A stretch of DNA of 64,000 bases from Fodinicurvata sp. EGI_FJ10296 (lineage in GTDB: Bacteria; Pseudomonadota; Alphaproteobacteria; DSM-16000; Inquilinaceae), in NCBI RefSeq assembly GCF_040712075.1, contig NZ_JBFCVL010000002.1, positions 248,001 through 312,000 of the forward strand. Direction: 5' to 3'. Below are positions 17,719-27,035 of the stretch, in pieces (within the stretch, counting starts at the first letter, position 1; every line of letters starts with the position of its first letter). The notes beneath the pieces are model-generated. The model had not been told where the DNA came from and searched no databases. It worked only from the letters and a program-made list of their open reading frames with translations. The translations under genes were made by a program, and so were the position numbers.

Positions 17719-18734
17719 GTGAGACCAGCAACACGCCCTACCCCGACCTCTACCGAACCATGCGCCGGATCCGGTCGTTCGAGGAACGGGTGGGAGAACT
17801 GTTCGTCCGGGGAGAATCCGCCGGGTCGATGCTGCATCTTTCCATTGGCGAGGAAGGCGCCGCAGCCGGCGTTGGCCTTGCCATGCGTGACGGCGACAGT
17901 TTCACGACCCATCATCGCGGCCATGGCATTTTCCTTGCGCGCGGGGCTGATCCCAACCGCATGATGGCCGAAATCGCCGGCAAGGACTCCGGCTACTGTG
18001 CCGGCAAAGGCGGCTCGATGCATATCGCGGATATGACGCTGGGGCATCTCGGCGCGAACGCGATCGTCGGCGGCGGCATACCGACCGTGGTCGGCGCCGG
18101 CCTCAGCTACAAGATCCGCAAGACGGGCGCCGTATCGGTCGCCTTTTTCGGCGACGGCGCTATGCAGCAGGGTATCCTGTACGAGAGCATGAATATGGCC
18201 GCGCTCTGGGACCTGCCGGTCCTGTTCTGCTGCGTCAACAACCAGTACGGCATGGGAACGCGCATCGATCAGGCGACCCGCAGCACGGATTTCGCGGCCC
18301 GGGCCAAGGCATTCGGTCTCGAAGCCATGATGGTCGATGGCGACGATGTCGGTGACGTCCACCGTGCCGCCAGCGATCTGCTGGAACTGGCGCGTGGCGG
18401 AAAGCCCGGCTTTCTGTCGGTCTCTTGCTATCGGTTTTTCGGCCATGCCCGAATGGACAAGAGTCCTTATCGCTCGGCCGATGAAGAAGATACCGGCCGC
18501 AAGCGCGACCCCCTCGCCCGGACACGCCAAACGCTGATCGAGGCCGGAACTGACGAAGACACGCTCGACAGCCTCGACGGTGATATCGCCAAGGAGATGG
18601 ACGCCGCCATCGATTTCGCCGTTGCCGCAGCACGTCCGGATGCCAACGCCCTTTTCCGGCACGTCTTTCACGCCGACAGTCCGGCGCCCGAACCTCAAGC
18701 CAACCGCCTGGACCGGATATTCGCCAATGAGTGA
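17715..18734 (+). CDS. TPP-dependent dehydrogenase E1 alpha subunit (AcoA-like)
   Basis: Thiamine-diphosphate-binding half of a 2-oxo-acid/acetoin dehydrogenase E1. The 339-residue protein has FTTHHRGHGIFLARG, GKGGSMHIADM and the TPP/Mg motif GDGAMQQGILYESMNMA...VNNQYGMGT. Phosphorylation-loop-like RMDKSPYRSADEE is also present. The gene overlaps the kinase upstream by 4 bp and the E1 beta gene downstream by 8 bp. It is closest in style to acetoin dehydrogenase alpha rather than pyruvate dehydrogenase. Because it sits behind a sugar kinase, the true substrate may be a sugar-derived ketone (inference). Confidence 0.88.
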   Translation: MSETSNTPYPDLYRTMRRIRSFEERVGELFVRGESAGSMLHLSIGEEGAAAGVGLAMRDGDSFTTHHRGHGIFLARGADPNRMMAEIAGKDSGYCAGKGGSMHIADMTLGHLGANAIVGGGIPTVVGAGLSYKIRKTGAVSVAFFGDGAMQQGILYESMNMAALWDLPVLFCCVNNQYGMGTRIDQATRSTDFAARAKAFGLEAMMVDGDDVGDVHRAASDLLELARGGKPGFLSVSCYRFFGHARMDKSPYRSADEEDTGRKRDPLARTRQTLIEAGTDEDTLDSLDGDIAKEMDAAIDFAVAAARPDANALFRHVFHADSPAPEPQANRLDRIFANE

Positions 18735-19767
18735 GAAATCGCAAAGCCCGGTAATCCGGACAGCCGCCGAGACGGAACCGTTCGAAACGACCTACCGCGA
18801 GGCATTGGGTATGGCGCTTGCCGACGCCATGGTCGAGGACGAAAAAGTCGTCGTCATGGGCGAGGAAGTCGGCCGCTATGGCGGGGCCTATGGGGTGACG
18901 CGTGGTCTGTACGAGCGGTTCGGCGCCGACCGCGTGATCGATACGCCAATATCGGAACCGGGCATCGTCGGCGCGGCGGTGGGCGCGGCGATGACGGGCC
19001 TGCGTCCCGTTGCCGAACTGATGTATGTCGACTTCATCGCGATGTCGATGGACCAGCTGGGCAATCAGGCCGCCAAGATCCGGTATATGTTCGGTGGCCA
19101 GACCGGCGTTCCCATGGTTCTGCGCACCCAGGGCGGCACCGGCCGGTCTGCCGGCGCCCAGCATTCCCAAAGTCTGGAAGCATGGATCATGCATACGCCG
19201 GGACTGCATCTGGCAATGCCGGCGACCGTCAATGACGCCTATCACCTGCTGCGCCACGCGATGAGCCTTCCCGATCCGGTCGTATTCATCGAGCACAAGG
19301 GCCTATATACAAGCAAGGGCATGCTCGACCGGACCGCCCCTGACGCGCCATGGGGCAAATCCGTCATTCGCCGGCCGGGTACCGATCTGTGGATCATAAC
19401 CTACTCGCGCATGCTTCATTATGCCGAACAGGCCGCGAAGGACCTGGCCGACGAGGGCATTTCCGCCGGTGTCATTGACCTGCGCACGCTGCATCCGATC
19501 GATCTGGATACGGTCGAACAGGCGGTGTCGGCGACCGGTCGCGCCATGGTGGTCAGCGAGGGTGTGTCTGCCGCCGGGGTCGCATCGGAGCTCGCCGCAG
19601 CGATCCAGGAGCGGTGTTTCGATTTTCTGGAGGAACCCGTGCTCCGCGTTGCCGCCGAGAACGTGCCGATACCGGTATCTCCCGCATTGGAAGCTGCCTC
19701 CATCCCGTCGGTCCCCAGCATCGCCGACGCCGCACGTCGGCTGACACGTCATCGGAGCGCGGCATGA
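18727..19767 (+). CDS. TPP-dependent dehydrogenase E1 beta subunit (AcoB-like)
   Basis: The transketolase-like beta half of E1, 346 residues. It carries VVVMGEEVGRYGGAYGVTRG near the start, TPISEPGIVGAAVGAAMTGL, and a C-terminal transketolase domain (AGVIDLRTLHPIDLDTVEQA). The ATG at 18727 was chosen; a much longer in-frame start inside the alpha gene is not credible. Its stop overlaps the E2-like gene as ATGA. It should form an alpha2beta2 tetramer with the preceding subunit. Confidence 0.9.
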   Translation: MSEKSQSPVIRTAAETEPFETTYREALGMALADAMVEDEKVVVMGEEVGRYGGAYGVTRGLYERFGADRVIDTPISEPGIVGAAVGAAMTGLRPVAELMYVDFIAMSMDQLGNQAAKIRYMFGGQTGVPMVLRTQGGTGRSAGAQHSQSLEAWIMHTPGLHLAMPATVNDAYHLLRHAMSLPDPVVFIEHKGLYTSKGMLDRTAPDAPWGKSVIRRPGTDLWIITYSRMLHYAEQAAKDLADEGISAGVIDLRTLHPIDLDTVEQAVSATGRAMVVSEGVSAAGVASELAAAIQERCFDFLEEPVLRVAAENVPIPVSPALEAASIPSVPSIADAARRLTRHRSAA

Positions 19768-21062
19768 GCGAGCGGATTCTGACACTTCCCCGTCTCGGCG
19801 AAACCATGGAGACCGGGCGCATCGTCGAATGGCTGAAACAGCCAGGCGAGCATTTCCGCCGCGGTGAGACGATCGCCGAAATCGAGACCGACAAGACGGT
19901 GGTCGAACTGCCGGCTCTTACCAACGGCACCATTCTTGAGATCCTGGCCGAACCGGGCGCCGAAGTGACGGTCGACATGCCGCTGGCCAGGATCGAAGAC
20001 GAAAATGCGGCCGACGCCACTACAGTACCCGGCACATCTGAAGATGTTACGGGTCCGGCCGGCCAATCAGCAACCCCCGAACCGTCAGACGTGGGATCAG
20101 TTCAACGACAACAGCACGAGATGCCGGAATCGGCCCGCAAGCGGGCAACGCCGGCTGCGCGCCGCATCGCGCGGCAAACTGGCGTGGACATCGAAACAAT
20201 CGTCGGAACCGGTCCGCGCGGGCGTGTGGAAACGGCTGACATACGCCAGGAAAACGGCAACTCGGCCGGCACCGGTAACGCCGACCGGAGCCGCGAGCGA
20301 ATAGAGGTATCCGGCGGCCATCTGGCGGTGCGCCGGTGGCCGGCAAAGGGCAAACGCCGTGCGACGGCGCTGCTGCTTCACGGATTTGCAGCCGATGGCT
20401 CTACATGGTTACCAATCGGGCCGCTCCTGGCCGATGCGGGAATTGAGGCCATTGCCTTCGATCTTCCATCTCACGGTACTTCTACAGTGGACCCGACCAC
20501 GATCGAGGCATTGTCGGCGCTTGTGAGGCAAGCCGCCACAGCGCTTGCTCCGATGCCGGATATCATTGTCGCTCACAGCATGGGCGCACTCGTTGCCGCC
20601 GACCTGGCGGCATCGGGCGAGATCGCTGGTTTGCGGCGCCTGATGCTGATTTCACCGGCCGGCATGGGGCATACGGTCAACTACGAGATCCTGCAGGCGC
20701 TGGCATGGGCGGACACGGCTGACAGCATCGAACTGCTGCTTCGTGAAATCGGTGGTAATCTCCCGCCGCCGCCGCTTGCGGTCTGCCGTCAGATACTGGC
20801 CCAGAACCAAAGCCATCCCCATCTACCGGATCTCGCCGACGATCTCGCCGGCCTGGCCGGACAGCGTCACAGCCTGCCCAGACGCCTGGAGTCGCTGAGC
20901 ATTCCTGTATTAGTGATCATGGGAACGGAGGATGTCATGTTTCCGTGGGTCCAGGTCGCATCGTTGCCGCCGACAACGGCGATTCACCTGATCGACGGCG
21001 GCAGTCACATCCCGCACTGGGAGGTCCCGGAAACCATCGTCAAACTTATCACCACAGAATAG
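19764..21062 (+). CDS. AcoC-like E2: lipoyl domain + E3-binding domain + alpha/beta hydrolase
   Basis: A 432-residue acyl-carrier component. The N-terminal lipoyl domain (residues 3-78) has the lipoylation site K44 in EIETDKTVV. A peripheral-subunit-binding domain follows (about 124-160, ATPAARRIARQTGVDI and TGPRGRV). The rest is an alpha/beta hydrolase (about 185-430) with nucleophile S272 in AHSMGA, D390 in GTEDVM and H415 in GGSHIPHW. There is no CAT-type acyltransferase domain, so this is the AcoC kind of E2 known from acetoin dehydrogenases. No E3 gene is in the window. Transfer of the acyl group to CoA is expected but rests on the family. Confidence 0.88.
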   Translation: MSERILTLPRLGETMETGRIVEWLKQPGEHFRRGETIAEIETDKTVVELPALTNGTILEILAEPGAEVTVDMPLARIEDENAADATTVPGTSEDVTGPAGQSATPEPSDVGSVQRQQHEMPESARKRATPAARRIARQTGVDIETIVGTGPRGRVETADIRQENGNSAGTGNADRSRERIEVSGGHLAVRRWPAKGKRRATALLLHGFAADGSTWLPIGPLLADAGIEAIAFDLPSHGTSTVDPTTIEALSALVRQAATALAPMPDIIVAHSMGALVAADLAASGEIAGLRRLMLISPAGMGHTVNYEILQALAWADTADSIELLLREIGGNLPPPPLAVCRQILAQNQSHPHLPDLADDLAGLAGQRHSLPRRLESLSIPVLVIMGTEDVMFPWVQVASLPPTTAIHLIDGGSHIPHWEVPETIVKLITTE

Positions 21063-21083
21063 CCGGACTCTGGCTTTCGCTTC

Positions 21084-22073
21084 TCAGTGGGAGGAAACCC
21101 CGTCGAGGACATCTGCAATGGTCGGTGCGGTGGCGGCCCGTCGAAGCAGAGGGCGGAGGTCGTCGGCCGACATTGCATTGATCCGTTCACGGAACGACTG
21201 ATCGACGAGTCCAAATCGTGCTTCGAGAATGTCCAGAAGATCATCCCTGCGCGCTGACCGCAGGCCCTCAGCTTTACCCTCGGCCATTCCCTCGGCCTTG
21301 CCCTGTTTCAGCCATTCCTGCGCTGCCAGTGATACCATGCTGTCCTCCATGCCCGGTTTGGCTTCGGCTGCGAACTGCTTCCAGTGGTCGGCATCGATCC
21401 ATTGCTGACGATCCAGAATATAACGCACAATCTGCTGCGCCAGAAGGGTGCCGTCACTCAGACGGGCCATGACGCGGATGATCGCTTCGGGCGGCGCGTT
21501 GCTGTGACTGACATATTTCAGCGCCAGCCACACCGCTGCCACCTCCGGTGAGGCCGAAAGCCGGTCGTCTTCTCGGCGCCCCAGATCGTGAACTTCATAG
21601 CGCAACGCCCGCACATAGTCGGCGATGGCGCTGTTGCCCCCCGTATCCACGCAGTCGAGCAGCGTGTCCGCCACGGTCCAGCGACGCCGGCCGTGATAGA
21701 CGACGATCGGGAGGATCGGCGGCAGGGCGCGCAGCCGGTCGCGCCTGCTCCCGGCGAAGCGGTCCCAGATCCGCACCATATAGCTCAGCAGCTGCAATGG
21801 TGTGCGGGCGTCCAGGCTGCTTTTGTGCTCCATCAGCACATAGACGAAGGCCGTCCCGCCGCTGGTCAGCTTTACCTCGAACAAGCGGTCGCTCTGGCTG
21901 TCGGCCAGCGTCTCGTCGATGAAGCTGCCGTCGATGAGCCGCGGCGGCTCAGGCGTGATCAATGATGCGATTGCGGGCGGCAGAAATTCCCGCACGACAA
22001 CCGCCGCCCGGCCGGGATCGTCCAGCAGCGCCCGGAACAGGCTGTCATGAGGGTTGCTCGCGGGTGCCGCCAT
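21084..22073 (-). CDS. Rpn-family recombination-promoting nuclease (PD-(D/E)XK, transposase_31-like)
   Basis: A 329-residue protein of the RpnA-E type, predicted DNA endonucleases that promote RecA-independent recombination. It opens with the diagnostic PHDSLFRALLDDP. The nuclease core follows: DETLADSQSDRLFEVKL, then VLMEHKSS, then LPIVVYHG. A run of short KAEGMAEGKAEG repeats (about residues 255-272) precedes a C-terminal helical segment, common in this family. It lies convergent to the AcoC-like gene. These genes often multiply in genomes, but no terminal repeats are seen here, so it is not called an insertion sequence. Confidence 0.82.
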   Translation of the reverse strand: MAAPASNPHDSLFRALLDDPGRAAVVVREFLPPAIASLITPEPPRLIDGSFIDETLADSQSDRLFEVKLTSGGTAFVYVLMEHKSSLDARTPLQLLSYMVRIWDRFAGSRRDRLRALPPILPIVVYHGRRRWTVADTLLDCVDTGGNSAIADYVRALRYEVHDLGRREDDRLSASPEVAAVWLALKYVSHSNAPPEAIIRVMARLSDGTLLAQQIVRYILDRQQWIDADHWKQFAAEAKPGMEDSMVSLAAQEWLKQGKAEGMAEGKAEGLRSARRDDLLDILEARFGLVDQSFRERINAMSADDLRPLLRRAATAPTIADVLDGVSSH

Positions 22074-22158
22074 CGTCTCCGCCGATCATTGAATCATCGA
22101 CACGATAGCATGCAGCGCCACACGTCTTTAAAGAACAAATGTCTCGCTATTCCCGTTT

Positions 22159-22896
22159 TCAGGCGGGACGCCATCTCGGTGGATCGTACGCACTCTGTAC
22201 CAGAATCGGCGTCTGAAACACGCCGTGGACATGCCGGCTGAAGCCAGGGGCAGCGTTCTCGACAGCAGCCCGCCAGCGGTCAGTCTGAAGCATGGCGACC
22301 GCCGCGCAGACCGGTTCGATGCCGGCCAGTCGCAAAACCGACATTGCCGCTGTCAGCGATCGGCCCGTCGAGACGGCATCATCGACAAGCGCAACCCGCG
22401 CGCCTTCGAGCAGAGGCACCATGCGCGGGTCCAGCCAAAGCGTCTTGCCCGGACCCGGACTGGTGATCGACGACATCGGTACCGACAGTTCCTCCCGATA
22501 CCAGAACTTGCGGCTGGTCCCCAGGGCAACATAGCGGCCATGGCCGAGCGCGCGAGCGACACCGCGGCCGGCGATCAGGCCGAGAGTCGGGACGGCGACT
22601 ACAATATCCGGCTCGTAACGCCGCACCAGGTCTGCTGCCGCCGATACGAGCGACTCCTCCACCAGAAATCCGGCCTGGGTCAGGATCAGAGATGCAACCG
22701 CCTGCGCTGGCCCCTCGTCATGCTCCGATCGCGGCAAAGGGCGGATCGGGAGCGCGATCTGCCGGCCGTCGGGTAAGCTGCCGGGAAACATCCGGCCATA
22801 GCATCCGTTCGCGTCCGGTACGATGCTGCCGGGTGGATACAGTGTCTGCCAGTAATCGTGGGGTGCGAATGACGCTTCGGATATTCGTACGGTCAT
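22159..22896 (-). CDS. Phosphoribosyltransferase-domain protein
   Basis: A 245-residue type I phosphoribosyltransferase. The PRPP-binding motif is VALVDDAVSTGRS. An upstream PDIVVAVPTLGLIAGRGVARAL helix and the flexible loop containing KFWYREE also fit. The ATG at 22896 was taken because GGGCGGA precedes it; longer in-frame starts (22974, 22929) add an unconserved-looking Cys-rich leader. It is divergent from the M20 amidohydrolase operon. It could act in nucleotide salvage or as a regulator; the base is not assignable. Confidence 0.75.
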   Translation of the reverse strand: MTVRISEASFAPHDYWQTLYPPGSIVPDANGCYGRMFPGSLPDGRQIALPIRPLPRSEHDEGPAQAVASLILTQAGFLVEESLVSAAADLVRRYEPDIVVAVPTLGLIAGRGVARALGHGRYVALGTSRKFWYREELSVPMSSITSPGPGKTLWLDPRMVPLLEGARVALVDDAVSTGRSLTAAMSVLRLAGIEPVCAAVAMLQTDRWRAAVENAAPGFSRHVHGVFQTPILVQSAYDPPRWRPA

Positions 22897-23028
22897 AATC
22901 CGCCCTCGGCCACAATCCTGCATTGGCATGCTGATCTTCGACAGGCTGCATGCATACGGATCGACTTGCACCATCAGGCCGAATAGGGCAAGGACGAACC
23001 ATTCGTAATCTTAGCCGGATTGGTGCCC

Positions 23029-24222
23029 ATGCCTGTGAAACCGCAAATCACGCCCTGGCTGGACGACTTGACGCTTCTGAGGCGGGATTTGCATGCTCAC
23101 CCTGAGCTGGGCTTCGAGGAAACCCGCACGTCCGAAATCGTGGCACGCTCGCTGACGGATTGGGGAATCGAGGTGACCCGCGGCATTGGCGGCACAGGCG
23201 TTGTCGGGACACTGGCCAACGGACCATCCAATGCATCTGGAATCGGTCTCAGGGCCGACATGGATGCGCTGGCGATGCCCGAACTGGAAACGGAGCGAGC
23301 CTATCGGTCGACCATACCGGGGAAGATGCACGCCTGCGGCCATGATGGCCACACCGTCATGCTGCTCGCGGCCGCGCGCTATCTGGCCGAAACCCGGCGC
23401 TTTTCAGGAACCGTGCATTTCATCTTCCAGCCGGCTGAAGAAGGCCGCGGCGGGGCGCAGGCGATGGTCGATGACGGTTTGCTCGACCGCTTTCCCATGC
23501 GGGCGGTCTATGGGCTGCACAACATGCCGGGGCTCGATACCGATCAGATTGCCGTCGTCACGGGTCCGCAACTCGCGTCGTCGGATACGTGGCGCGTCGT
23601 TTTGCGGGGCGAAGGAACCCATGGCGCCAAGCCGCATCTGGGACGCGATCCCGTTACCGCAGCCGGACATTTCCTGACCATGCTGCATACTATTGTCGCG
23701 CGGCGGGTCGACCCCCTGCAGCCGGCCGTAGTCAGTGCATGCTCTGTCGAAGCGGGCGATCCCAACGCCGCGAACGTCATTCCCGGCACCGTCACAATAC
23801 AGGGGACGGCGCGGGCCTACAGCGCCACAGTGCGCGACATGCTGGAACACGAGATCGGGCAATTGGCCCTCGGCATCGCCGCTACAACGGGAATGACCGC
23901 CGACTATACCTTTATTCGGCGTATTGCCCCTGTCATCAACGACGCCGGGGTGACGTCCCGGGCCATTCGCGCGGCGGCGGCCGTGGTCGGCGAGGCTGGG
24001 GTCGTACGGGAATTCCCGCCGTCGACGGCGGGCGACGATTTCTCCGTCTTCTCCAGCGCGATACCGGGCAGCTATGTGTGGCTGGGCAACGGTCCGGCGC
24101 GCGAAGGCGCCCTGCACCACAATGGCCGATACGATTTCAACGACACCGCCATCGCCACGGGGGCGAGCTATTGGGCCGAACTCGTCGAACAGGAACTGAA
24201 CGGACCGCTTTCGACGGCATGA
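23029..24222 (+). CDS. M20 family amidohydrolase (hippurate/amino-acid amidohydrolase type)
   Basis: A metal-dependent amidohydrolase of 397 residues that removes acyl or carbamoyl groups from amino compounds. Metal and catalytic motifs are visible: GLRADMDALAM, HACGHDGHTVML and QPAEEGRGGAQAMV. GLHNMPG and THGAKPHLGRDP follow in the dimerisation domain. The C-terminal metal-binding segment reads TAGDDFSVF ... LHHNGRYDF. The ATG at 23029 is preferred over the upstream TTG (23020). It begins an operon with a Pot-type ABC importer, 25 bp before the binding protein, so the imported ligand is probably its substrate or precursor. Confidence 0.88.
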   Translation: MPVKPQITPWLDDLTLLRRDLHAHPELGFEETRTSEIVARSLTDWGIEVTRGIGGTGVVGTLANGPSNASGIGLRADMDALAMPELETERAYRSTIPGKMHACGHDGHTVMLLAAARYLAETRRFSGTVHFIFQPAEEGRGGAQAMVDDGLLDRFPMRAVYGLHNMPGLDTDQIAVVTGPQLASSDTWRVVLRGEGTHGAKPHLGRDPVTAAGHFLTMLHTIVARRVDPLQPAVVSACSVEAGDPNAANVIPGTVTIQGTARAYSATVRDMLEHEIGQLALGIAATTGMTADYTFIRRIAPVINDAGVTSRAIRAAAAVVGEAGVVREFPPSTAGDDFSVFSSAIPGSYVWLGNGPAREGALHHNGRYDFNDTAIATGASYWAELVEQELNGPLSTA

Positions 24223-24247
24223 ACCGGAAAAACAGGAGGTACTCGAA

Positions 24248-25276
24248 ATGATCGCAATTTCACGTTCGGCACTCGTCGCCGGCATCGGCGCCGCCCTGGC
24301 CGCCGGCCCGGCGCTGGCGCAGGACCAACTGGTGATCTCGACCTGGGGCTTCAACGGCGACATTCTCGAAGAAGAACTCTACGCGCCGTTCGAGGAAGAA
24401 CACGACGTCGAAATCGTCCTGGAGACCGGCAACAACGCCGACCGTCTCAATCGCGTCCGCGTGCGGGAAGGCGTGGACCTGATTTATCTGGCCGATGCCT
24501 TTGCCCAGCAGGCGATCGATGCCGGGCTGTTCGCCGAGATCGACCGCAGCCTGATCCCGAATATCGATAACATCTACGAAGTCGGACGGGCGCCGCACGA
24601 CGAAGAATACGGCCCCGCCTATACGATCGGGCGCTATGGCATCATCTATGACAGCGAGGCGCTGGACGAGCCGGTGACGAGCTGGAGCGGCATGTGGCGC
24701 GACGATCTCGAAGGCGAGGTTTCGATCCCCAATCCGGTCACCACCGCCGGCCAGTTGATCATCCTGGCCGCTGCCGAACGCGCCGGCGTCGATGCCTTCG
24801 AAAACCCGGACGCTGCGTTCGAGAGCCTGGCGGAACTGGAGCCGAACGTTCTGACGGCTTACAGCCGCGGGTCGGAAATGGTCAATCTGTTCTCCCAGGG
24901 CGAAATCAGCGTCGCGGCGGCTCAGGACTTTACCCTGTCATCGGTCGTCGACGCCGTACCGGGGGCGGTCTGGGCCGATCTGGAAGAAGGCTCCTATGCC
25001 AATCTCAACACGATCAACATCCTCGAAGGCAGCGACAACAAGGAACTGGCGCACGCTTTCATCAACTTCCATCTGGACCAGGACGTTCAGAAGGCGCTGG
25101 CCGTTCGTGGCGTCGACGCTCCGATCAACACCAATGTTGAACTGACCGAGGAAGAAGCCGCCCCCTGGACCTATGGTCAGGATGTCGTCGATGCCCTGCG
25201 CATTCCCGACTATGAACGGCTGAATGAGGTAGCCGACGACTGGGTCGATCGTTGGGAAGACATTTTCGCCAGTTGA
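24248..25276 (+). CDS. ABC transporter periplasmic binding protein (PotD/PotF family)
   Basis: Binding protein of a spermidine/putrescine-type importer, 342 residues. A signal peptide ends at ALA-Q (about residues 1-24). LVISTWGFNGDILEEEL starts the mature fold, and GPAYTIGRYGIIYDSEAL and VSIPNPVTTAGQLI are typical of the family. A near-perfect AGGAGG ribosome-binding site lies 9 nt upstream. The Pot family also carries other amines, opines and small organic cations, and neighbours suggest an acylated or cyclic nitrogen compound rather than a free polyamine. An 11-bp hairpin follows the gene. Confidence 0.88.
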   Translation: MIAISRSALVAGIGAALAAGPALAQDQLVISTWGFNGDILEEELYAPFEEEHDVEIVLETGNNADRLNRVRVREGVDLIYLADAFAQQAIDAGLFAEIDRSLIPNIDNIYEVGRAPHDEEYGPAYTIGRYGIIYDSEALDEPVTSWSGMWRDDLEGEVSIPNPVTTAGQLIILAAAERAGVDAFENPDAAFESLAELEPNVLTAYSRGSEMVNLFSQGEISVAAAQDFTLSSVVDAVPGAVWADLEEGSYANLNTINILEGSDNKELAHAFINFHLDQDVQKALAVRGVDAPINTNVELTEEEAAPWTYGQDVVDALRIPDYERLNEVADDWVDRWEDIFAS

Positions 25277-25311
25277 TGCCGGCCCAGCCGAACCTTCTTT
25301 CCTGACGTTGC

Positions 25312-25339
25312 GGCGGTGCCGGATACTTCCGGCACCGCC
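25312..25339 (+). promoter_or_regulatory. Intra-operon stem-loop after the binding-protein gene
   Basis: A perfect 11-bp stem, GGCGGTGCCGG/CCGGCACCGCC, with loop ATACTT lies in the 98-bp gap between the binding-protein and first permease genes. Such structures commonly stabilise the 5' mRNA and raise binding protein over permease. There is no U-tract, so it is unlikely to be a full terminator. Confidence 0.6.
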
Positions 25340-25374
25340 CGTCCAACGGCCCACGACAACCCGCGACAAGGCCC

Positions 25375-26199
25375 ATGATGGCACGAGCCCTGCCCTGGAT
25401 CCTGGTCACCCCCGGATTGGCGGCCATTGCGATTTTCCTGTTGCTGCCGCTCGGCGCGACTGTCGCGACGACGTTCGACCTGTCCGACCCGTTCGGCAGC
25501 TACGCCGCATTCTTCGCCGACGACTTCGCCCGGGGCGTGCTGATCCGAACGATGAGGATTGCGCTGATCGTCACTGTGATCGCGATCGTGCTGGGGCTTC
25601 CAGCCGCGGCCTATATCGCCCGCTGCCGGGCATCGTGGCGCAGCGTTCTGATCGTATGCGCCGTCTTTCCATTGCTGACCGGAACGGTCGTGCGCTCCTT
25701 TGCCTGGATCGCGATCCTGGGCCGCAACGGCATCGTCAACGAGGCCCTCGTCGGAATAGGGCTGATCAGCGAGCCGCTGACGCTTCTTTATACCGAGTTC
25801 GCCATCATCAGCGGTCTTGTCTATCTGTTCACGCCGCTCATGATCCTGTCGCTGGTGGGGGTGCTGGAAAACATCGACCGCGATCTCATGGCGGCGTCGC
25901 GGTCGCTCGGCGCAACGCCCGTCGCGACCTTTTTTCAGGTGACGCTGCCGCTCGCCGTTCCCGGCCTCATCGTCGGCTCGGTGCTGGTGTTCACCGGCAG
26001 CTTCACCGCCTACACCACGCCGCTGCTTCTGGGCGGACAGCGTAATACCGTGCTGGCCACATTCCTCTATCGCGAGGCAATGGTGAATTTCGACTGGGCC
26101 GCGGCCGGTACGATCGCCGTCATCATGATGGTGGCGACAGTGGCGATCGTTCTGGCCATGGGCCGGCTGGCGCGCCGGCTCAACCCCGAAGCCGGCTAA
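25375..26199 (+). CDS. ABC transporter permease (PotB family)
   Basis: Inner-membrane permease of 274 residues with six predicted membrane segments. The cytoplasmic EAA loop is LMAASRSLGATPVATFFQVT LPLAVPG, split here across its turn, which docks on the ATPase. It is followed 16 bp later by the second permease. The start is ATG ATG at 25375-25380 and either is possible. It works with the binding protein upstream. Confidence 0.9.
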   Translation: MMARALPWILVTPGLAAIAIFLLLPLGATVATTFDLSDPFGSYAAFFADDFARGVLIRTMRIALIVTVIAIVLGLPAAAYIARCRASWRSVLIVCAVFPLLTGTVVRSFAWIAILGRNGIVNEALVGIGLISEPLTLLYTEFAIISGLVYLFTPLMILSLVGVLENIDRDLMAASRSLGATPVATFFQVTLPLAVPGLIVGSVLVFTGSFTAYTTPLLLGGQRNTVLATFLYREAMVNFDWAAAGTIAVIMMVATVAIVLAMGRLARRLNPEAG

Positions 26200-26215
26200 G
26201 GGAAAGACAGCGACC

Positions 26216-27010
26216 ATGCACGCCGACCAGAAATCGAACCCCTTGCTTGCCGCTGCCGCCCTGGCCGTATTCGTATTCCTTCAGGCTCCACTGCTGATCA
26301 TCGCGGCGGCGGCTTTTTCGGATACGACCTTTCTGGCGTTTCCGCCACGCGGATTCACCTGGGACTGGTTCGCCAATATTTTCGAGGTTTCAGCATTTCG
26401 CCGCACATTCTGGCTGTCGCTCCAACTGGCGTTTCTGGCGACGACGATCTCTTTGATGCTCGGCATTCCGGCCGCCTATGCCATGCGCAAATACGGCGTC
26501 AGGCTGCCGGGTTTCCTGTCGACGGTCTTCGTCCTGCCGATCCTGGTGCCGGAAATCGTCTTCGGCTTTTCGATGCTGCAATGGCTTGCGGCGGATCTGC
26601 GGTGGCCAGTGTTTCCCACGCTGCTGATCGCCCACAGCCTGATCATCCTTCCGTACTCGGTGCGGGTGGTCAGCGCCAGCCTCGCCACGTTCGACTTCGC
26701 GGCTCAGGAGGCCGCCGTTTCTTTGGGCTGCCCGCCGGCGCGGGCATTCTTCGCCGTCGTTCTGCCGAATATCAGGGCTGGGATTCTTGCCGCCTTTATC
26801 CTGGCGTTCATCACGTCGCTGAACAATGTGCCGGTGTCGCTGTTCCTGATCGGTCCCGGCGTCAGCACACTGCCGATCCAGATGCTGACCTATGTGGAAA
26901 ACTTCTTCGACCCGACAGTTGCGGCACTGTCCGTGTTGCTGATGCTGTTCACCGTGGTCGTGATGATCGTCGTGGAGCGGACCCTCGGCATTGGTTACTT
27001 CGTGCGCTAA
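26216..27010 (+). CDS. ABC transporter permease (PotC family)
   Basis: Second membrane permease of the importer, 264 residues, six predicted membrane segments. The EAA-like loop is AAQEAAVSLGCPPARAFFAV followed by VLPNIRAG, in which the family glycine is intact. The first periplasmic region (FPPRGFTWDWFANIF) is typical of PotC/PhnE-like permeases. The ATPase gene starts 26 bp downstream. Confidence 0.9.
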   Translation: MHADQKSNPLLAAAALAVFVFLQAPLLIIAAAAFSDTTFLAFPPRGFTWDWFANIFEVSAFRRTFWLSLQLAFLATTISLMLGIPAAYAMRKYGVRLPGFLSTVFVLPILVPEIVFGFSMLQWLAADLRWPVFPTLLIAHSLIILPYSVRVVSASLATFDFAAQEAAVSLGCPPARAFFAVVLPNIRAGILAAFILAFITSLNNVPVSLFLIGPGVSTLPIQMLTYVENFFDPTVAALSVLLMLFTVVVMIVVERTLGIGYFVR

Positions 27011-27035
27011 TCGTTAAAGCGGAAAATCAGATTTC

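Noticed and set aside
21084..22073. Calling the Rpn gene an insertion sequence
   Set aside because: No terminal inverted repeats or target duplications were seen around it.
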